From NCBI GenBank assembly GCA_947365965.1, contig CANAZG010000002.1:78913-142912 (forward strand): a stretch of DNA of 64,000 nt, in the 5' to 3' direction. The notes under the pieces were generated by a model. That model searched no databases, had not been told where the DNA came from, and worked only from the letters and a program-made list of their open reading frames with translations. This document shows, in pieces, positions 44,562 through 50,962 of this stretch. Position 1 is the stretch's first letter, and each line of letters begins with the position of its first letter. The translations under genes and the position numbers were made by a program. Source of the DNA: an uncultured Clostridia bacterium. GTDB taxonomy: Bacteria > Bacillota > Clostridia > Oscillospirales > Oscillospiraceae.

Positions 44562-45760
44562 AGACACTGTATTTGGAGTGCGCCATGGGCGCGGCCGGGG
44601 ACATGCTCATGGGGGCCCTCTATGAGCTGTGCCCGGATAAGGAGGGCTTTCTCCGGGACATGAACCGCCTCCTCCCCGGCGTGACACTGACGGCGGAGAC
44701 CGTCACCCGCCAGGGCATCGCCGGCGCCCACATGCGGGTGGCGGTCCACGGCCGGGAGGAGGGACACCACCACGATCACGATCATGACCATGAGCACCAT
44801 CACCATCACCACCGCTCCCTGGGGGATATCCGGGAGATGATCGGCGGCTTTGACCTGCCCCAGGCGGTGCGGGACCGGGCTATGGAGGTCTACGGGCGCA
44901 TCGCCCAGGCGGAGTCGGCGGCCCACGGCGTGGCGGTGGGGGAGGTCCACTTCCACGAGGTGGGGGCCCTGGACGCGGTGATGGACGTGACGGGGGTGTG
45001 CTATCTGATGCACCTGCTGGCCCCGGAGGCGGTGTGGGCCTCCCCGGTGACTGTGGGCAGCGGCACGGTGCGCACCGCCCACGGCCTGCTGCCGGTGCCC
45101 GCCCCGGCCACGGCCCGGCTCCTGGAGGGGGTGCCGGTGGTGAGCGGAGACATTGTTGCCGAGCTGTGCACCCCCACCGGGGCGGCCCTGCTGCGCACCT
45201 TTGCCGGCGGCTTCGGCCCCATGCCGGAGGGGGTGGTCCGGGGCTGTGGCTACGGCTGCGGGACCAAGGACTTCCCCCGGGCCAACTGCCTGCGGGCCTT
45301 TTGGCTGGACACGGCGGAGACCGGGGCGGGGCCCAACGACACGGTGACGGAGCTGATGGCCAACATTGACGACATGACCGGCGAGGAGCTGGGGCAGGCC
45401 ATGGAGGCCCTGCTGGCGGCGGGGGCCCTGGACGTGTCCTATGTGCCCCTCCAGATGAAGAAGCACCGGCCCGGGGCGCTGCTCCTGTGCCTGTGCCGCC
45501 CGGCGGAGGCCGATCAGCTGGCCCGGGAGATCCTGCGTCTGACCAGTACCTTCGGCGTGCGGCGGACGGACTGCCCCCGGTACGCCCTGGCGGTGACCGG
45601 GGACAAGGTGGAGACGCCCCTGGGGACGGTGGCCCGGAAGACCGGGACCGGCTGGGGGATCGTCAAGAGAAAGCCGGAGTATGAGGATCTGGCAGCTATT
45701 GCCCGGGAAAAGGGGCTCTCCCTGGCGGAGGTCCGGCGGGCCTATGAGAGGGCGCGGTAG
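44558..45760 (+). CDS. larC: Nickel-pincer cofactor nickel insertase LarC (single frame)
   Basis: A 400-residue CTP-dependent nickel-inserting enzyme. The N terminus LYLECAMGAAGDMLMGALYE and the central EVHFHEVGALDAVMDVTG, SGDIVAELCTPTGAALL and LMANIDDMTGEELG blocks are family signatures. Residues about 69-85 form a His/Asp-rich loop (HHHDHDHDHEHHHHHH) probably holding Ni(II). In Lactobacillus plantarum the gene needs a programmed frameshift; here it is one continuous frame. It starts inside the end of larB and has a strong terminator after it. Confidence 0.95.
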   Translation: MKTLYLECAMGAAGDMLMGALYELCPDKEGFLRDMNRLLPGVTLTAETVTRQGIAGAHMRVAVHGREEGHHHDHDHDHEHHHHHHRSLGDIREMIGGFDLPQAVRDRAMEVYGRIAQAESAAHGVAVGEVHFHEVGALDAVMDVTGVCYLMHLLAPEAVWASPVTVGSGTVRTAHGLLPVPAPATARLLEGVPVVSGDIVAELCTPTGAALLRTFAGGFGPMPEGVVRGCGYGCGTKDFPRANCLRAFWLDTAETGAGPNDTVTELMANIDDMTGEELGQAMEALLAAGALDVSYVPLQMKKHRPGALLLCLCRPAEADQLAREILRLTSTFGVRRTDCPRYALAVTGDKVETPLGTVARKTGTGWGIVKRKPEYEDLAAIAREKGLSLAEVRRAYERAR

Positions 45761-45766
45761 CGGATA

Positions 45767-45810
45767 AGAGGAGGGAGACAGCTCAGTGCGCTGTCTCCCT
45801 CCTCTTTTTG
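45767..45810 (+). terminator. Terminator after larC
   Basis: Sixteen-base perfect arms AGAGGAGGGAGACAGC (45767-45782) and the complement (45790-45805), followed by TTTTTG. Confidence 0.95.
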
Positions 45811-45825
45811 TCGTATTCAAAATTT

Positions 45826-46206
45826 TTAGAGCGAATCCTTTTTTCTCGCCTTTTCAATGACAGCCTTGGCCTCGTCCTTTTTCAGCGCCTTGCCATAGGA
45901 TACCACCTTGCCGTCAACAACCAGGACCGGGGTAGTCATTACCCCATAGGCGGCGATCTGCGCAAAGTCCGTCACATGGTCAATGGATGTGTCCATTCCC
46001 AGCTCCGTCAGAGCGTCCCGGACAGCCTCCTCCAGGGCATTGCATTTGGCACAGCCGCTCCCCAGTACTTTGCCCCCGGCGGCGGACTTTGCCGCTTCCG
46101 CCTGCTCCATTGTCTCCGCAGTGCAGCTGCCGCAGCAGCAGGATGCGGCTTCTTCCTTTTTCTTACGAAACAGTCCCAAGAGAACATTTGTCAAGGGGGA
46201 TTTCAC
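45826..46206 (-). CDS. Redox-active disulfide protein (thioredoxin_3 type) of the arsenic operon
   Basis: A 126-residue small thioredoxin-fold protein with a cysteine-rich N terminus (ASCCCGSC) and the active site LGSGCAKCNALE, then TTPVLVVDGKVV with the cis-proline. Such proteins normally follow arsR and an ArsP permease in one operon. Here it is separated from them by about 1.85 kb. It starts at GTG 46206, which lies in a 32-bp palindrome and overlaps the stop of a 50-residue frame. Its first eight or so residues (MKSPLTNV) appear to come from the junction, because relatives usually begin near GLFRKKKEE. Confidence 0.85.
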   Translation of the reverse strand: MKSPLTNVLLGLFRKKKEEAASCCCGSCTAETMEQAEAAKSAAGGKVLGSGCAKCNALEEAVRDALTELGMDTSIDHVTDFAQIAAYGVMTTPVLVVDGKVVSYGKALKKDEAKAVIEKARKKDSL

Positions 46207-46224
46207 TCGAGTGAAATCCCCCTT
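46193..46224. repeat. 32-bp perfect palindrome at the insert boundary
   Basis: The half-site AAGGGGGATTTCACTC (46193-46208) is followed directly by its exact complement (46209-46224), with no unpaired base. It contains both the TGA of the upstream 50-residue frame and the GTG of the disulfide protein. A terminal or junction sequence of the insert is the likeliest reading. Confidence 0.8.
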
Positions 46225-46355
46225 TGGTTGTCCGTCAGCAAAGACTCAACGACAGTGCCGCAAGCACCGTTGACAGTGGCCATTGATGATCCAAAAAGCA
46301 GTATATCTCTCCAATGCGCCTCAAAAACTGATGGTACCACTTGCCCTATTTTCAT
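46203..46355 (-). CDS. Small hypothetical protein between the nuclease and the disulfide protein
   Basis: A 50-residue frame starting MKIGQVVPSVFEAHWRD and ending in the palindrome (NQRGISLE). It starts at ATG 46355, overlapping the nuclease stop as ATGA, and ends overlapping the next GTG as GTGA. I do not recognise it; it may be a fragment of a larger mobile-element gene. Its overlaps at both ends make a translational relay plausible. Confidence 0.4.
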   Translation of the reverse strand: MKIGQVVPSVFEAHWRDILLFGSSMATVNGACGTVVESLLTDNQRGISLE

Positions 46356-47566
46356 AGCAAAATACTATTCCTGTAGAAAAAGGTTTCTTGTTCTTGTATA
46401 TGTTTAATTGTTTTCTCCAGAGATAAATCTATTCCATTACTTTGTATGTACTGAAGAAAATTATCCCATCCCCCGAACTTTTTTGAAATTGTTGATGGTG
46501 AAATTAGACTTTTCCCCTCAAACTGCAATTGTTCAAGGACAGTATGGTTGATTTTATAGCTGGTACTCTCTTTTATAACCGAAAGCAAAATTTTTATCAG
46601 TGAGTAAATAACAATTATTTCTTTCTCGGAATATACTCGGTTCAGGCCAGCTTCTGTTCTTGATTTTCCGATACTGTCTAAAAAACCATCTATGCTACCC
46701 CATCGTCTCCTATAATAAGAACTTCGATACATACCTTGCCCATCAATTTCTTTTATTGTTGGTGAATGTCCAAGTTCTTCTTGCAATGCAAAATATGCAT
46801 CTACTAGCTGCTCCTTAGTTACATTTCTTTCAATGTTCGGCCGGTCACCGCACTCTTTCTGTAGTTTTGTAAAAGGATACTCTTTAAATAAATTTCTGGA
46901 AAATGAGCTATGCTTTTCTACATCAGATAAGGTTGGGATTCTGTTTATTATAGACCTTATTCTCCGATATTCCTCTTTTATTTCTTTAGCCGGTGGCTTT
47001 TTAGAATATGGCGTATCGCCAATTTCAGCAAGAAAACGACTATAATTTCTATATTTCTTTCTTATTCTATATTGCAAATGTTTATCTAATTCATCCCATT
47101 TAGGTGTTCTGTGGAGATTTTTCCTGATTTTCTCATATTCTTCCTGCAAACCATAATCAAAGTCGTTTACAATTGTTTCCTCATAGAAAAGCGCGGAGTA
47201 ATTAACTGGAGGAAAATCATGCAGTTCCCAAAAATCAGATGCAGTAAGCAATATACAATTATTAGCTTTGGCTAGTGCAATCGCAGATGGTGTAAATCCG
47301 CTACTTGAAATTACAACACACCTATTAGCCCTATATAGCCGTCTCGCAGCAACTGCCTCTTGAACACATCCGTTCCCTTGTCTCTTTCCATGATCCTTGC
47401 ACTGAAAAGCATATATTTGCCCATTATACGCCCCAACAATGTCGGCTCCATTATCGGTATTTCTTGTGAGCTGTAAATCTGAAAAACCAATTTCTTTGAG
47501 TTTTTTGTAGCATTTTCGCTCAAAATCTAATCCTTTTTGATTATTTGTCATCACTCTATACCCCAT
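46352..47566 (-). CDS. Mrr-type nuclease fused to homing-endonuclease-associated repeats
   Basis: A 404-residue predicted DNA endonuclease. Residues 8-115 are a restriction-endonuclease Mrr-type domain: GLDFERKCYKKLKEIGF (Glu16), NTDNGADIVG (Asp42), FQCKD (Gln55, Lys57) and VQEAVAAR, the D-(12)-QxK core plus the helix Glu. Residues 141-184, 195-242 and 252-302, and a weaker 340-378, are repeats of about 45 residues with a G/R-xPt start and an FGSxxxFLxxIG-like end, the homing-endonuclease-associated repeat that binds DNA modularly. AT-rich codon use is foreign. Start: ATG 47566, or 47551; both have weak ribosome sites. It interrupts an arsenic operon and has its own promoter. Confidence 0.78.
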   Translation of the reverse strand: MGYRVMTNNQKGLDFERKCYKKLKEIGFSDLQLTRNTDNGADIVGAYNGQIYAFQCKDHGKRQGNGCVQEAVAARRLYRANRCVVISSSGFTPSAIALAKANNCILLTASDFWELHDFPPVNYSALFYEETIVNDFDYGLQEEYEKIRKNLHRTPKWDELDKHLQYRIRKKYRNYSRFLAEIGDTPYSKKPPAKEIKEEYRRIRSIINRIPTLSDVEKHSSFSRNLFKEYPFTKLQKECGDRPNIERNVTKEQLVDAYFALQEELGHSPTIKEIDGQGMYRSSYYRRRWGSIDGFLDSIGKSRTEAGLNRVYSEKEIIVIYSLIKILLSVIKESTSYKINHTVLEQLQFEGKSLISPSTISKKFGGWDNFLQYIQSNGIDLSLEKTIKHIQEQETFFYRNSILL

Positions 47567-47621
47567 GTTATGGCAGTATTATTCCCGAATTTTAATGTTG
47601 GAAATAATAACAGTTGAAAAA

Positions 47622-47650
47622 AGTATAGCACTAACCTGAGTAGCAGTCAA
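47622..47650 (-). promoter_or_regulatory. Promoter of the Mrr-repeat nuclease
   Basis: On the minus strand TTGACT (47650-47645), 17 bases, TATACT (47627-47622), 56 bases before the start codon. Just upstream, ATCGGTA (47673-47679) and TACCGAT (47689-47695) form an inverted repeat that may bind a regulator. Confidence 0.75.
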
Positions 47651-47700
47651 CTAATCCTTATAGTAAACATATATCGGTATATACCTAGTACCGATTAGTG

Positions 47701-48057
47701 GCCGACGGCCTCCAAGCCCCCGCTGCATCGGCGCGGCTCCGTCCGATGCACAAGCCGCCGTTGGCGTTTGCTGGGATTATACCAGCAGGGGAGGACACCC
47801 CGGCGGAGCCGCCCCCGGAGGGCGCACGGCTGCCGTCAGGCAGTATCACCATCAGCCCTTGGACGGTGGTGAGTAAGTGCGCTCTTCGCAGAGGGCCGAC
47901 AAAGAGATCGGAGCGCCCAGGTCATCCCCAGACGCTCCCGCTTCGGTTCCCTCCTGCTGGTTGATCACCGCCTTTCCAGCCTGTGTCATTTTGCCACAAA
48001 TGAACCATCAGCCAATGTGTATTTGGATGGTGAAACCACCCTTTACACAATACATCT
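47701..48057. other. GC-rich non-coding debris, right part of the insert
   Basis: GC content jumps at about 47700, just beyond the AT-rich nuclease region. No convincing gene is present: the plus-strand frame 47698-47964 (88 codons) and a minus-strand frame of about 38 codons (starting VINQQEGTEAGASGDDLGAP) both lack good ribosome sites. Several inverted repeats are present. It reads like a remnant of an integrative element, but I cannot name it. Confidence 0.45.
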
Positions 48058-48079
48058 CATAAATCATTCCTCCTAAAAT
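48043..48079 (-). other. Orphaned ribosome site and five-codon frame after arsP
   Basis: Directly after the arsP stop comes TTAGGAGGAATGATTTATG, an excellent ribosome site and ATG (48060-48058), followed by only AGA TGT ATT GTG and a TAA. This is where the disulfide-protein gene would be expected to begin; its coding part now lies at 46206, so the site looks like a scar of the insertion. Confidence 0.6.
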
Positions 48080-49081
48080 TTATATCAATAAAAATTGGAA
48101 CACATTGAACAGGTAGCCGACGATGATAATGCCAACGGCGCAGATGCCGACGAACAGAGCGAGCAATTTGGGCTTGACCGCCTTGCGGAGCATAATGATA
48201 GACGGCAGACTTAATGTGGTGACAGCCATCATAAAGGAGAGGATTGTGCCAAGCTGTGCGCCCTTATATAACAGGGCCTCCGCCACGGGGATGGTGCCGA
48301 AAATGTCGGCGTACATGGGAATACCCACCAGCGCGGCAAGGATAACGCCGAAGGGGTTGCTGCCGCCCAGCACAGCTTCAATCCAGCTCTCTGGAATCCA
48401 GTTGTGAATGACCGCCCCAATGCCCACGCCGATCAAAATATACGGGAATACCTTCTGAAAAGTGGAGACAACCTGCTCTTTGGCGAATTGAATCCGCTCC
48501 CGCTTCGTCAGCGCAGGGGACTCAATATCTACGCCGCCAGCCTTGCGGATAAATTCCTCCACATACGACTCCATGCGCAGCTTCTCGATCAAGGTTCCGC
48601 CCGCTACGGCGATCACCAGCCCGACTGCCACATAGACAACAGCAACCCTTGCGCCGAAAATGCTCATCAGGAGAATCAGACTGCCCAGGTCTACCATTGG
48701 AGAGGAGATCAGGAACGAGAATGTAACCCCTAACGGCAGTCCGGCGCTGGTGAAGCCGATAAACAGAGGGATGGAGGAGCAGGAGCAAAAGGGGGTGACG
48801 GTACCCAACAGAGCGGATATGATATTTGCGCCGATACCATGAAAACGGCCTAATATCCGCTTGCTCCGCTCCGGCGGGAAATAGCTTTGAATGTAGGAAA
48901 TGACGAAAATCAAGAAGCAGAGCAGGGCCGTGATTTTCAGTACGTCATAGAGGAAAAACTGGACGCTCCCTCCTATGCGCCCTCCCACATCCAGCCCCAG
49001 CATGGAAAGGCCGCCGCCAATCAGCCCATTCAGCCACTTCATGCCTAAGACCTGATCTTGGATAAACTGCCAAACGCCCAT
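48080..49081 (-). CDS. arsP: ArsP-type permease (organoarsenical efflux family)
   Basis: A 333-residue membrane permease of PF03773 with about eight helices. The signature GTVTPFCSCSSIPLFIGFT carries the cysteine pair used by ArsP to bind trivalent organoarsenicals; SFLISSPMVDLGSLILL and GIPMYADIFGTIPVAEALL are family segments. By family knowledge it exports methylarsenite or roxarsone-type compounds. The start at 49081 follows GAGG. An ArsR-type palindrome at 49115-49134 lies just upstream, so it may have its own control in addition to readthrough from arsR. Confidence 0.88.
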   Translation of the reverse strand: MGVWQFIQDQVLGMKWLNGLIGGGLSMLGLDVGGRIGGSVQFFLYDVLKITALLCFLIFVISYIQSYFPPERSKRILGRFHGIGANIISALLGTVTPFCSCSSIPLFIGFTSAGLPLGVTFSFLISSPMVDLGSLILLMSIFGARVAVVYVAVGLVIAVAGGTLIEKLRMESYVEEFIRKAGGVDIESPALTKRERIQFAKEQVVSTFQKVFPYILIGVGIGAVIHNWIPESWIEAVLGGSNPFGVILAALVGIPMYADIFGTIPVAEALLYKGAQLGTILSFMMAVTTLSLPSIIMLRKAVKPKLLALFVGICAVGIIIVGYLFNVFQFLLI

Positions 49082-49114
49082 AGAGAAAACCTCGCTTTCA
49101 ATTTGTCGGACAAC

Positions 49115-49134
49115 ATATCAAAAATTTTTGATGT
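49115..49134. promoter_or_regulatory. Candidate ArsR operator before arsP
   Basis: ATATCAAAAATTTTTGATGT is palindromic with one mismatch and contains the ATCAA..TTGAT half-sites also seen before arsR. Confidence 0.6.
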
Positions 49135-49160
49135 TTTGTGTGAAGAGAAACGCCATCGCG

Positions 49161-49490
49161 CTAGGATGGCGTTTCCCTGCCGCATGGGGAGCATTCGCAG
49201 GACTGGTCTGTGTCCGGTGTGGTGAGGGTCAGCAGCAGCCGCACCGCCTCCTCCCTGCCGGCCTCGCTCAGACGGTAGTGCGTCCACTTGCCCTCCTGCC
49301 TGCTCGCTACAAGCCCGGAATCACACAGAATTTTCATGTGGTAAGACAAGCCTGACTGCGTCAGATCCATCGGCCCCAGAAGGACACAGGCGCATTTTTC
49401 ACCGCTTCGCAGCTGCTCCAGAATGGCAAGCCGTTTCGGGTCACACAGAGCCTTGAACACCTTCGCGTGCTCCTGGTGGATGTTATCCAT
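49161..49490 (-). CDS. arsR: ArsR-family metalloid-responsive repressor
   Basis: A 109-residue winged-helix repressor: FKALCDPKRLAILEQLRSGE, then KCACVLLGPMDLTQSGLSYH as the metal-sensing and recognition region, and a Cys-rich C terminus (SCECSPC). As(III) or organoarsenicals binding the cysteines release it from DNA. It has its own promoter and operator upstream, with arsP 79 bases downstream on the same strand. Confidence 0.93.
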   Translation of the reverse strand: MDNIHQEHAKVFKALCDPKRLAILEQLRSGEKCACVLLGPMDLTQSGLSYHMKILCDSGLVASRQEGKWTHYRLSEAGREEAVRLLLTLTTPDTDQSCECSPCGRETPS

Positions 49491-49504
49491 GGCGGCAACC
49501 TCAA

Positions 49505-49520
49505 ATCAAAAAAACTTGAT
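49505..49520. promoter_or_regulatory. Candidate ArsR operator before arsR
   Basis: ATCAA (49505-49509) and TTGAT (49516-49520) with a six-base A-rich centre, just downstream of the arsR transcription start. Confidence 0.6.
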
Positions 49521-49535
49521 ATATCATTGTGCTGT

Positions 49536-49564
49536 AGTATATGCCGGAACAAGGGAAATGTCAA
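49536..49564 (-). promoter_or_regulatory. Promoter of arsR
   Basis: On the minus strand TTGACA (49564-49559), 17 bases, TATACT (49541-49536). Confidence 0.85.
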
Positions 49565-49673
49565 GTGGTTTTCAAAAATAAGATCCATTCGATTGTGCTT
49601 CCGGATAACTGCCGTCCAACGCCGGGAATCCCCGCCGCTTCCAGAGAAAACAAAAATCTTTTGCAAAATAGCA

Positions 49674-49702
49674 TTGAGCCCCGGCCTGGTTAGGTGTATA
49701 AT
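49674..49702 (+). promoter_or_regulatory. Promoter of pta
   Basis: TTGAGC at 49674-49679, 17 bases, TATAAT at 49697-49702. Confidence 0.7.
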
Positions 49703-49768
49703 GGGATTACTTGGGGCAGGGCCCGGCCCTGCGCACAATACTGAACAGAAAAACGGAGGAAGCAAACC

Positions 49769-50782
49769 ATGTTTACCGGTCTTTTGAAGAATCTGAAGGA
49801 GAACCGCCGCACCATCGTGTTCACCGAGGGACCCGACGCCCGCATTCTGGAGGCCGCCGCCCGGCTGCTGAAGGAGGATCTGATGGACGTGATCCTGGTG
49901 GGCAATGTGGAGGAGGTCAAGGCCGCGGCGGAGAAGAACGGCTTCGACGTCGCCAAGGCGGAGATCATTGATCCCGCCGCCTACGCCGGCATGGACGAGA
50001 TGGTGGCCAAGATGGTGGAGCTGCGCAAGGGCAAGATGAGCGAGGACGAGTGCCGCGCCGCCCTCCAGAAGGGCAACTACTTCGGCACCATGCTGGTGAA
50101 GATGGGCAAGGCCGACGCCCTGCTGGGCGGCGCCACCTACTCCACCGCCGACACCGTCCGGCCGGCCCTCCAGCTCATCAAGACCAAGCCCGGCGCACAC
50201 CTGGTCTCCTCCTGCTTCATCATGAAGCGGGAAACCGGGGACGAGGCCCTGCGGATGCTGTGCATGGGCGACTGCGCCATCAACATCTCCTATGAGGACA
50301 GCGTGGACAAGGAGGGCAATGTCACCGTATCCGCCGCCCAGAAGCTGGCGGAGGTGGCCGTGGAGTCCGCCCGCACCGCCCAGTTCTTCGGCATCGAGCC
50401 CAAGGTTGCCATGCTCAGCTTCTCCACCAAGGGCTCCGGCAAGGGCGCGACGGTCCCCCTGTCCGCCGCCGCCACCAAGACCGCCCAGGAGCTGGCTCCG
50501 GAGTTCGCCATTGACGGCGAGATGCAGTTCGACGCCGCCGTCTCCCCCACGGTGGGCCAGCTGAAGTTCCCGGGCAGCAAGGTGGCCGGCTACGCCAACA
50601 CCTTCGTGTTCCCCAACATCGAGGCGGGCAACATCGGCTACAAGATCGCCCAGCGCCTGGGCGGCTATGAGGCCTACGGCCCCATCCTCCAGGGCCTCAA
50701 CGCCCCCATCAACGACCTCTCCCGGGGCTGCAACGCCGAGGAGGTCTACAAGATGGCCATCATCACCGCAGGCATGAAGTAA
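49769..50782 (+). CDS. pta: Phosphate acetyltransferase
   Basis: A 337-residue enzyme converting acetyl-CoA and phosphate into acetyl phosphate, the step before ATP-forming acetate kinase. The length equals that of the compact single-domain Pta family. Visible blocks: TIVFTEGPDARILEAAARLL, GGATYSTADTVRPALQLI, MLSFSTKGSGKGATV, FDAAVSPTVG and FVFPNIEAGNIGYKIAQRLG. The start follows GGAGG. No ackA is adjacent. A phosphate butyryltransferase is the main alternative, but the active-site blocks favour Pta. Confidence 0.92.
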   Translation: MFTGLLKNLKENRRTIVFTEGPDARILEAAARLLKEDLMDVILVGNVEEVKAAAEKNGFDVAKAEIIDPAAYAGMDEMVAKMVELRKGKMSEDECRAALQKGNYFGTMLVKMGKADALLGGATYSTADTVRPALQLIKTKPGAHLVSSCFIMKRETGDEALRMLCMGDCAINISYEDSVDKEGNVTVSAAQKLAEVAVESARTAQFFGIEPKVAMLSFSTKGSGKGATVPLSAAATKTAQELAPEFAIDGEMQFDAAVSPTVGQLKFPGSKVAGYANTFVFPNIEAGNIGYKIAQRLGGYEAYGPILQGLNAPINDLSRGCNAEEVYKMAIITAGMK

Positions 50783-50793
50783 GATGCGCAGTC

Positions 50794-50952
50794 ATTCTTT
50801 TTCTTTGTGAATAAAGAAAAAGAATCAAAAAGAAAAACTTTACAGGCAATAGAAGGGCTGCCGGCAATCTATCGTCAGATTGCCGGCAGCCCTAATTTAC
50901 CACTTCTAAAAGTTCTTTTTTGATTCTTTTTTCTTTCAAGAAAAAAGAATGA
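50794..50952. repeat. Composite A/T-rich inverted-repeat element, copy 3
   Basis: Same build as copy 1: left hairpin ATTCTTTTTCTTT..AAGAAAAAGAAT, a central GC hairpin (GGGCTGCCGGCAATCT and its complement, 50855-50892), and a right hairpin ATTCTTTTTT..AAAAAAGAAT ending GA at 50952. Outer halves AAAAACTTTA and CTAAAAGTTCTTTT also pair. It lies between the convergent pta and RNase J genes and probably terminates both. Confidence 0.75.
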
Positions 50953-50962
50953 ACACAGGTTC

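Noticed and set aside
44790..44812. His-codon repeat in larC as an artificial tag or assembly error
   Set aside because: The run is mixed His/Asp/Glu with varied codons and lies where LarC proteins normally have a metal-rich loop.
47698..47964. An 88-codon plus-strand protein in the GC-rich debris
   Set aside because: GTG start without a ribosome site, Pro/Ala/Arg-rich translation and no recognisable domain.
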